From Gnetum montanum (taxonomy: Eukaryota; Streptophyta; Gnetopsida; Gnetales; Gnetaceae), in NCBI GenBank assembly GCA_015680685.1, contig MNCI01002704.1, forward strand, positions 131,352 to 195,351: DNA of 64,000 nt, in the 5' to 3' direction. Shown piece by piece: positions 36,849 through 46,966 of the stretch (positions within the stretch are counted from its first letter, which is position 1; each line of letters opens with the position of its first letter). The translations under genes were made by a program, and so were the position numbers. The notes beneath the pieces were generated by a model that did not search any database, was not told the origin of the DNA, and saw nothing but the letters and a program-made list of their open reading frames with translations.

Positions 36849-39800
36849 CTATTGAATGGCATCTAAAGGAGGAACTGGTGGGTCATTCCCATCCTCATCA
36901 CTAAGGTTACCAATGTCTCTTGATCCCTAAAATACAACAACATATAGTAAATTAGTAACCCATAGCCAAAATCATGACTTAAAACAAAGACTAAAACATA
37001 AAATATATCAAGTTTTTTGAGATTCCAACTCCATTACATCTAGGGATAGATGCAAAAGGCCTTCCTCCAAATGATGGAGGATCTAGTCCTCTATCATGTG
37101 GACCTAATTAACATCCCCAAGATCAAACCTATCTATAGGATTCAAAGTAGGAGGCTCATGAGTAGTAGCAGCTATAGAGGTCTTACCTACAACAATGGTG
37201 ATCTAAAGAGTAGGGGATTGCTCCACCTTAAGAGTACTTTCAAAACATTGATAAGCACTCTCTACCTAGATCCCCTGAATAAATAGCTCTTTCATGTGTT
37301 AATTGATCGACTCCTCCTTAATTCCCTTTAGCTAGGCCCCACAACTAGCATTATACTAATGCTTGTGGGCCTTTTGTATCTTGCCCCACTCAAGGACCCA
37401 AGCATAGTGATCCTTCCAATCCTTAACCTTTGTGAAGATGAGGTCCATCTACATATGTTGTTCTACTATCTCCCATAGAATCACTACTTTGTCTTTAACA
37501 ACATGCCAGTAGTAGGCCCATGTGATCTCATTAGTCTGTAACTCTCTCAAGTTAGTCACTTGGGCTTCCACAAAGTCTTTATGATCTTGGAGATCTCTAA
37601 TTGTGTCCTCCTACCTTTGAGTATTTTCCCTTAAGACAACAACTTTCTTCCATAGGGATTTTTTGGACCTCTCTAGCTCCCATGATGTTTTTTCACATGA
37701 CATCACTAAATCAGTAGTGGTCTCATACAACTTTACGAGTAGACTAGATATATTTTAGGGAAGCTTAGGTAAGGAGTCTATCTCCATGTCTCTACTAGGT
37801 TCCCACTCCATGGAGGGTGCTACACAAGTATAAAATACAAGCATAAAACAAAACCTAAGATAGACATAATGTAGGAAAAACCCATGACTGAAGCACATAA
37901 AACAAAATCCTTACCTATCTCATATGCAACATGATGTAATTGATTGATGATGTCCTTATCCATCCCATGTAGTAACACCAATTTTTTTAGAGTCTATACC
38001 CATGGTTTCACACAAAACTTAGGGATGAAAGCTTGCACTAGTGGTTTAGGAACAATTGTAAGCATGAAAATCATCAAAAACATAGAATGATAACCAAAGA
38101 TGACCAATGAAATATAATGAAAATATTAAAGTATAGGCATACATGGCTCCTCCTCCTTGCCCTCCTCTAGGATGATGATGGTATAGGTACCTAGCACAGC
38201 CTCACCAAATAAGGCACTTGAATCATCTAGACCTACATTAGCAAATTCTTCAACCATAGGTTGCTTTTGGAGTGCCTCTTCTACACACCCTTCTTTTACC
38301 TCCATAGAAGGATGCTTATCTACAACCATAGCATGTAGAAAATAAGTTAACACATAAAAATCATAAAGTAGCCATAAATTTTTAAAACATAGCCAAATTT
38401 GAACAAAGCATACCTACAACTACTTGCTATGATGGCTTAAGCTTAAACTTAGGCTTTCTCTGGGTAGGCTAATCTGATGTTGCGGAGTGCCTCCTCCATA
38501 GGCCTCTTGAGTTTCTTCCTAGCTACCCCTTTGGACTTTATGTGACATTGTTTGGCATCCTAAACACTAACAAGAAATGACAGGGGCTCATCATCATCAG
38601 TACTATAAGGAGACCCATACTGCCTAACATTGAGATTATTAGTGATGATGGATAACGTATCATCCATCCATTCTAGTGGGCTCTAGGATTGAATTGTTGG
38701 ATAAATGTGCTTTATCCAAGGCTTGGAAAGTTGCCTTGAATCTTGGGAAACCCATAATCCATTCCTATCTAGCACTAGAAACTCTATAAACCTCTTTAGA
38801 TAACTTGTAAAAAATGCAAGTGTATATGGATTGTCATAGAGGTGTTAACATAGAATCTAAGGATCTCCTCTTGAAACTCAATAGCCAAAGTAGCCATCTA
38901 ATCAAATCTAATGCCCTCCATTAGGACCTTCTTAAAGGTCCATCCCTATGCTAAGTCAATTATCTTCTTTTATGATAGTATTTTGGGGAATGCATGAGAC
39001 CTAAACAAAGGATATGATTCCTTTGCATCAGGGTTCATAAAGCTATCCATAGAAATTCTAAAGCAATCCATGTTGGCATCAAGCCACTCTAGGACTTCTT
39101 TATGATGGCCCAATTTCCTTCCTGTCATGGTGAGAGCTTTTTCCCTATTAGTAGGGACACCAAACAAGCCATGAAAGATGCCAACACCTATGTCCATGTA
39201 CACCTGCATACCTTAGATGATGATGCTAAAATGACCAAATGTTTCATCAAAGAAGTTGATGACATGCAACATCTTCACATCAAGAATGGAAGCAATAGGT
39301 ACCATGAATACATTGAGGAAACTTGCATGTTGGATGTTTGCTTGAACCTATCTAGGTGCCTATCCCTTTAGCCTCTCCTATGCTAATTCTACTTCACCGA
39401 ACATTAGGATGAGGGTATCCTCATGACACAAACCTAAAATTGGTATAGTGACATTAGCTGAGGTGGAAGGTCCTACAAAGAAATAACCAAAGTTTTGCAT
39501 TAATAGGAGTAATTTCAGTGATTAATAAAAGCAATAGAACACTCAAATTTATAGTCATACAAACACTAGAACTTATGGCCCTTACATTTACCTTTCCTTT
39601 TCTACTATGGTGTGGAGGTCCTAGTTACAAGTGTTTGATCCTTGCTATTAGCATCTACCCATTAGTTGTGCATCATCCTATCATCCTTAAACTTTTTGTA
39701 TACATGGTTAAACCTGGTGGTGTATTCATAAAAGTCCTCTCTTAACTATTAATACACAAAAATTATAATTTGGAAACTCTTGGTAAATTTATCCAAAGTA

Positions 39801-42282
39801 GTTTGAGCCACTGCCAGGATTTGATCATTGATAATAAAGCCCTTAGCATTGACTTTGTACAATCAATGAAGTTAGGAAACGTTATCAAGCCAAAAGCATA
39901 AAAGCATTACAATAACCATGCTTAACCTTGTAGACAGTACATAGTGCTAGGAAGGTTTTCCAATAATGTGTGGGCTCTATGCACCACCACTAGAGTATTG
40001 TCAGTATTATACTGACTATACTCTAGCATCATCTAGATCTCTAAAAGGTAACATGGACTTATGGCATCTATTGGTCCCCCTACAGTCTCAAGAAGTGGCT
40101 TGTTAATAATGTATCTAGTAATCAGGCTAGATTCCCAAGGCAACAAGGTCTCCACAACAACCCTAGCTACATCCATGAACAAGTTTGACCACAACATCAC
40201 ATTGAAGTTCCTAAGAAGATAGGCAAGGAAGTCCCTTACTGTAAGTTGGAACAACAACAAGAGCTTTCTAAAAGGCATGTCATGTGGTGGCATGTTTGTC
40301 TTGGAATGACCAATGTAGCACAAGATGCCAATGAGCTTCAATATGATGAGGATAGGCCTGAAGAAGATCCTATATGAAGCAAAGCACAAAAACATTATAA
40401 CCAATCGAAATTTCTTAACAAACTTAGACAAAACATCTAGTCAAAAGTGATATTAGCCTCTATAAATAGCTCTAAGCTATTTTTCTAAATTATTCTAAGT
40501 AATTACACAAGAAAACATTATTACAAGCTTGCATAACCTTACATTATGACCAATGTGAATTCTTAAAAAATTTAGAAAAAATTTCCTAAGTCAAAGGTGA
40601 AATTAGCCTCTATAAAAAGCTCTTAGATGTTTATCTATATTAGCTTAAGAAATTACATAAAAGAATTATTAGCATGTTTTATAGCCTTTATAACGAAAAC
40701 ATTATAGTTAAGACTAATCCTTAGCCTAAATTATGCATAAATTTAGAAAAAAGCATATAAATTATGCATAAATTTGGAAAAAAACATGAAAGTTATGCAT
40801 AAATTTAGAAAATAACATCTACATTATGCATAAATTTAGAAAAAGAAAGCATATGTTTATAAAAAATATCTAAATTATGCAAAGCATGCATAAATTTGAG
40901 GAAAACATTTAAAATATGCACAAAGCTTATGAAAAAGCATTTAAATTATGCAAAGCATACATAAATTTTGAAAAATAATTTAAGCTATGCACAAATTTAT
41001 AAAAAGCATAATAAACTTAGAAAAATCCATGTAGCCATAGTAAAAGCTTTTTAAAAAGCCTTTTACTCTTCTTAAAAGAGTAAAATTAAGCATTAGTTTT
41101 ACATGTTACAAAAGGAAAACATAAGTTACACATATTAGCCACTTCAATTTCCAAATGGGTAATGTACTACAACTATGATTTTTGCCTCGATTCACATAGC
41201 CATAGCCAAAAAATTCATAAAAAAAACATTTTAGCTCCAAATTGAGTGATTCACTACCATTTGAAAGCTTAAATCAAGCCCTACACACCCATACTTTGAA
41301 AAAATTCAAAACCTTGGCCATTTATGCAAGAGAAATTCGTTAATTTGGACAATAATCCAAAAATAGCACAAGCATCCTTACTACACAACCTTAACAAAAA
41401 CTTCGTAGAAAATTCATTCTAAGTGTAATTGGAGTGATTTCACCTTCATCGGAAAGCTAAAGCCAATGCCTATGTAGCCATTGCTAGAAAATAGCCAAAA
41501 CCTTTACGTTTTCCTTAGAAAAAAGTTGCAAATTCACATAAAATTGTTAAAGTAGAAAAAATAACCTAACTGTGCAATGTTAGGAAAATATCCATAACTT
41601 CTTCGTTTCAAGGTCAAATTAAATAAGATAATAGCCATTGAAAAGCTTAAATAAAGCACTATGAACCCATAAATTTTAATTTTAAAAATTTTTAATTAAT
41701 ATATCAAAAACATACAAAACATTACTTTATTTTTCAAGATAAAGCTTCAAAAATCCTAAAAGCCTAAATTTCATATAGCCATCAAAATAGTTGAAATGGC
41801 CAAAACTGTTGACACTCATTAAAATTCATAGGAAACTAATGGGGTAATATTTTGTTAAAATTGAATTCGAAAAAATCCTAAGGCCTAGATCTGAAAAAAC
41901 AACCATACCCCAAAATTTTGGGAAAAAGCAAGAAACAGTAAGCCCTATTTTCAAAATCAAATTTACAAAAGCTAAAGCAATGAAACAAATATAGATATAC
42001 ATGGAAGTAGCCCAAATAGTATGTGATATTTTTTTAGAATTCTATCTTAATTCCTCCACCAAAGTAGATTTGAAAAAATTTCCTTAACACATAGGAAGTA
42101 AAAAACTAGAAATAACCATAAGAAACAAAGGCAGAAATAGGTAGAAGTGCCTACCTTTGAGCATTAACAAAAGAAGGCTAGATGGAGATGGAACTAGGAG
42201 CTTCTTCTAATACCCAAGCATGTTTATCTACCTTTTGAATTACAGGATTTTGGCTCTTTCCCCATTGTTGCTTTCATGCCAT
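36849..42282 (-). pseudogene. Antisense multi-exon gene of element B (FCP1-like domain, coiled coil, acidic tail)
   Basis: Proposed exons, minus strand: 1, 42,155-42,282 (ATG at 42,282; donor GTAGGC); 2, 39,926-40,369 (FCP1-like); 3, 39,606-39,860; 4, 38,414-39,472 (acceptor TTCTTTGTAG, donor GTATGC); 5, 38,143-38,319 (acceptor TATGGTTGTAG, donor GTATGC); 6, 37,915-38,037 (donor GTAAGG); 7, about 36,990-37,819 (acceptor TACTTGTGTAG; coiled coil); 8, 36,849-36,926 (acceptor TTGTATTTTAG), ending GNLSDEDGNDPPVPPLDAIQ and stop. Exons 5, 6 and 7 all join in phase 1, and exon 1 joins exon 2 in frame. Total about 1,000 codons. I do not know any protein with this whole architecture. Stops within exons are mainly TAG or TGA. 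Intron 1 (40,370-42,154) is very AT-rich, with reiterated TTATGCATAAATTTAGAAAA words. Confidence 0.65.
39926..40369 (-). other. FCP1/NLI-like (HAD phosphatase-like) exon of the antisense gene, element B
   Basis: About 148 codons. RPILIILKLIGILCYI occupies the place of motif I, where plant FCP1-like proteins have DLxGLL; the first Asp is Lys here. VRDFLAYLLRNFNVMLWSN matches the RxFLxFxxxxFxVxxWSS segment. LEYSQYNTDNTLVVVHRAH and then ENLPSTMY match YNxSNTLLxDDSPYK and the NPPxT that follows; both Asp residues are absent. FCP1-like enzymes remove phosphate from proteins such as the RNA polymerase II tail. Because the acid residues are lost, catalysis is unlikely. A and C have the same exon at 4,058-4,510 and 15,990-16,441. 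Confidence 0.65.
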
Positions 42283-42750
42283 TGCAGGCTCAATGTTGGG
42301 AATGGTTAAAAACTGAAGGGGATGAGAGATCAATGTTGGCTATGGGGAAGGTGGGAGGCTTACACACTAAGAATTAGCTATTTTTGCCACAAGAACCTCT
42401 ACTAAAGATCTCCTCCAAAGAATTTTTGATTTAGAATGAAAATTATGGTGAAAACATGCAAAATTTGATATATAAAACTCATCTAAAAACCTAAATGCAC
42501 ACATTGAAACCCCAACTACTAATTTAGTGCACCATAACTACAAGTTCACTAAAGTGCAAGGTGGAAAGTCTAGTTCACAATGGTTTTGGAAGGGAAACAA
42601 CTTCACTTTTCAAAATTTTAAAGTTTTGAATTTTGGGCCCCACCCTATGCCTTAACTCTTCACCAAAACTTGCATCAACCCTAAGATTTTTATCAATTTT
42701 GATACTTAAAACATTATGGAAACCTTAACCCCATGGATCCACACTGGGAA
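42283..42750. other. Region upstream of the antisense gene, element B
   Basis: If the antisense gene is real, its promoter would lie here or in the adjoining array. No convincing TATA box was picked out. The stretch is collinear with C 29,705-30,245. Confidence 0.3.
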
Positions 42751-45700
42751 TACCATGCCTAGTGTGGAAACATGCTTATTATTTTATAAATTCATTAGAA
42801 TTACAAATATTTTTCTATTTTTGGTAACCCAAACCTACGTTGTTCAACCTTGAGTTTGCAAAAGTGGATAAGACATGAGCAAGGCTAAACACCATTGATT
42901 TTCATGCTAAGGCAGTAGTTCCTAGCATGGAAGAAGAAGGGTAACACTTACTCTTACCTCCCAACACTCATCTAACATAATTTTAACCCCAAAGTGGGCC
43001 CCATGTGACCAAAAACCCTCTAAAGCATCTTTCAAGGCCTCAAAATCCCACTAGACCTAGTCAAAACAACACAAAATCTAGAATTTGGTGTTTTCCATGC
43101 TAGGGGAAGCTTCTTCCATGTTGAGCCTCTCGCCCTTAGCATGGATAGATGGGAGGAAGCCAAGAATGATCTAAATTGATGACCTAATGACCATTTCTTG
43201 ATTCCTAGTGATCCCTAGACCCTAAACCTTGTAGAGCTTCTAAAAGCTCCAAAATTGTCAAATATGATACAAAAATGGGGGAGATCACATGAGGCACTTA
43301 AAAGCCTCCAAATTATCAAATCGTGATACCCAGCATTAACCATTGACACTGACACCCCTAAAGGTTGACATGCATGGTTGATAAACTATTGATTTGGCCT
43401 GGATATAACTTTCTTGATTGGGGGATACCTCTTCCATGCTACGTCTTCAACCCTTATCATGGAAGAAATGGGGAAGCTTAGACATTAGACATTGATGGCC
43501 AACACTAGCAATCCTGTGAACACTCATGCATAATCAGATTGATCATAAAAGGGGAAAAATATTTTTCCCAAATTTTCCATGCTGAGCATGGAAGCCCCAA
43601 CATGGAAAAACAGGAAAAGCCCAAAAGTTACCTAATGACCCTTGAAACAACCAAATTTTAACATATAGTATTATTACTTAACACTAGCAATCTTAGAAGC
43701 CTGCATGCATGACTAAAAGTGACCATAGAAGATCAAAAAACATTTTTCCTAATTTTCCAAATTGAGCATGAAAGCCCTCATGTGAAAAAATGGAGGAAAG
43801 CCTAAGAAATGCCTAGTGACTCTTGAAACAGCCAAATTTTAACATCAAGTAGCAGTAGTCAACACCAATAACCTTGGAAGCCTACATGCATGATTGAAAG
43901 CATCCAAAAATGATCAAAAACCTTTCCTCAAAATTTTCCACATTGAGCATGGAAGCCCCAATGTGGAAAAAAGGAGGCAAGCTCAAAAAATACCTAGCAA
44001 CCCTTGAAACAGCCAAATTTTGACATCAAGTAGTAGGAATTAACACTGACAACCTTGGAAGCCTGCATGCATGACTAAAAGTAGCCAAAAATGATCAAAA
44101 ATATTTTTTCCAAATTTTCCACACTGAGCATTGAAGCCCTAATGTGGATAAGGAAGGGAAGCTTAAAAAATACCTAGTGGCCCTTGAAACATCCAACTTT
44201 TAACATCAAGTAGTAGTAGTCTACACTAACAACCTTGGAAGCTTACACCCATGACCGAAAGTGATTAAAAATGACCAAAATGCTTTCCCAAAAATTTTCC
44301 ATACTAATCATGGAAGATCCACAATGGAAAATAGAGGTAATCCCAAACATTACTCATTGACCTTCAAAATAGCAAATTTTTAGCACCAAGCATTGACCAT
44401 TGTCACTAGCAATCTCAAGGACCTACATGCATGATCAAAAATGATGCAAAAGTATGAAAATCTATTTTCCCCCACTTTTCCACACTTGGAATACTATCCC
44501 TAGTATGGAAAAAGAGGGGAAAGCTTAAAATCCACTTCAAAAATGTATAAAATAACAAGTTTTCACTCCAAACCCTAGTCTTTAGTCCTGGTAGCCACAA
44601 AATCTGATATGCATGCTTGATTAAAATTAAAATTGGGCTAGATCTAAGTTTTATGATGTCTCCACACTAGAAAATTTTCCCTCCATGGTGCTTAGTGTGA
44701 AAATCAAGGAGACCCATTTGGAGTCCATAACTACCTCAAAATAACATTAACTAAACTTGCATACACTCTAGGACCTTGCCAACATCATTTGCAGCCTTCA
44801 AATTTTAAGAAACTAATGTCATAAGGCCAACCTTTGATTTTCCCCAATTTTCCACACTGATCATCCTAGTCTCAACATGGTAAAAAGGGATAAAGTCTAA
44901 AAAATTCTTATAAATCTCAAAAATGACCAAAATTTGACACCAAACCTTAGAACTCAACCCCTATAACCTTGGAGGCTAACATGCATAGTCTATATTGAAG
45001 TTAAAATTTTCCTAGACCTAAGTTTCATGAATTTTCCACACTAGGAATCCCTTTTTCCATGTTGAGGATGGTATCCCTGGTGTGGAAACTTACGGGGAAT
45101 CTTGTTTGGAGCCCCTAAACACTTTAGAATGACATTAAATGACCTTTCATGCACTCTAGAACCTTGGTAGGGGCCATTGGAGCCATTAAGCTTCATGAAA
45201 TTAATCCCAAATGGTCAAAAAGTGGTTCCCCCTAATTCCCCCAACTAAGCTCTCCATCCTTAGCATGGAAGAAGGGAAAAAACTAAAAAAAAAACACTTA
45301 GGGATGTCCAAAACTACTAAATTTTGACATGGATCCATAGCCCTTGACCTTGGCAACTCTAGGAGGTAACATGCATAGTCAATTATGATCTGAATTGTCC
45401 TAGAACCAAGATTCTTACTTCCTCCACATTGGAGTAACTTCCCCAGCATGGAAACAAGGGGGGAAAGCTAGTTTTCCACTTTTGGTGGTAAGATGGCACT
45501 CCTGGAAGCTAAAGATCTACACCAGAGAAGCCCAAGACCTCATAGCCTCAAGATTTTACTTATCTAACCTTATTTCAACCTTAAAAATTCATTCCCCCCA
45601 TTCTTCGACACTAAAGTAACTCCCCCACCATGGAAATAAGGGGAAAGACCTTAAGTTCCCTTAAACAACTTTCAAACATGTCTAAAATCAGCTAGAAACT

Positions 45701-46250
45701 TGCAGAATCAAAGTTAATGGTCTTAAGGGCCTAGAGACCTAGTTAAACTACCCAAAAATCAATATAAATTCATAAAAAAGAGTGTCCATTATTTTTATAC
45801 CCTAAGGATACTATGCCCAACATGGAAAAAATGAGGAGAAAAGTCATTTAGACATCTATTGACACAAAATGGCTTGAAATTGCATCAGAATGAAGCTAAG
45901 AGATGCAAAAGTTCTAGATCTAGAATCTAGCTACCTATTTGATCATATTTTATCTCATTTTTTCTTTGATTATGATTTTCCATGCTAAACATCCTCTTTT
46001 CCACACTAGCCAAAATGAAAATAAAGGGGGAAGGCTTTAGAACTCACTTTTTGGCCTTTATAGACCTTTGGAGTGCTTAATTTTGAGGGATATGACCCTA
46101 CGCTACCTTAGGAAGGTGTTGGAACCATAATTATGGACCTTTGATCACTAAAATACCTATATTTTTTAGTCTCCATACTAAGGGTCCCTATTTTCATGTT
46201 GAGCCTAGCATGGAAGCCTTAAAACACTTGATTTTTGGGTTTAAACAACC
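42750..46250 (+). repeat. Tandem array, about 180-bp unit, element B
   Basis: The phrase CCTTGAAACARCCAAATTTT recurs at about 43,640, 43,821, 44,002 and 44,182, with a weaker copy at 44,361: spacings of 181, 181, 180 and 179 bp. Each unit also has CCTNCATGCATGAYT and ATTTTCCACAYTGAGCATGGAAGCCC. Units become more diverged toward both ends, where lengths vary. About 15-19 units in all. Confidence 0.8.
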
Positions 46251-46584
46251 TAGAAACAACCCTAATTAATGCCTAAACTCACCTAATAGTCCTATAGCCT
46301 CGAAACATGTATGCTAAGGTGTAAAACTAGAAAAAACATAATCAATTTTTAGCCTATATTAATCAAATTTTATCATATATAACCTATTTTGGTTAATTTC
46401 TTCCTTATTACATAATGTTTTGATTGGTTGTAGACTTATGTTACCTTGTTGATCTTATTAACCTTCTATGGCCTTTATACAAACTTATATGTTTATTTTT
46501 TATCTTATTACAACCCTATTTGCCTTTTTTTGACCTTTAAATGGTATTAAATAGTGGGGTTTATCCTTCCTTAACAACCATTTT

Positions 46585-46745
46585 ACACCATATGACCATG
46601 GCCTGCTAAGGCCTTAAACTGGCATCCTAGTCCATGAAGACTACAAACTAGCATCATGGCCTACGAAGGCCTTAAATTGACATCATAGTCTACTAAGACC
46701 TTAAACTAACATCATGGACCACTAAGTCCTTAAACTAGAAAAATT
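46585..46745 (+). repeat. Minisatellite upstream of pol, element B
   Basis: Five units of about 33 bp of the form CATGGCCTACTAAGGCCTTAAACTAGCAT. GGCCTnnnAAGGCC in each is self-complementary. Confidence 0.75.
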
Positions 46746-46929
46746 ATGACCTTTATTGAGCATTTGTAGCTCTTATACTACCCCTTGCTTGACCTTTATG
46801 TGATCTTTATTTCCCTCTATTGCACTTTTCCAAATTTACCTTATCTCATTGATGATCTTGGATGGCCTTGATTGCATTAGATTTGCATATGTTTTATTGA
46901 ATTTTAATATTTTTTATTCACTTTTACCC

Positions 46930-46966
46930 AAGTGCCACTTAATATGCTTTTGATTGATATGCAAGA
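46930..46966 (+). promoter_or_regulatory. Splice-acceptor-like block before pol, element B
   Basis: AAGTGCCACTTAATATG followed by a T-rich stretch and GCAAG at 46,961-46,965, then the conserved pol start (DESMNTWKQ). C has the same block with a clean ACATGTAG at 54,184-54,191, and A has AAGTGCCACTTAACAT near 6,870 with the AG decayed. CTTAAY is a fair branch point about 25-30 nt before the AG. Confidence 0.45.

Noticed and set aside
42750-46250. CRISPR-like array
   Set aside because: Units of about 180 bp without short direct repeats plus unique spacers; ordinary tandem repeats of a plant retroelement.
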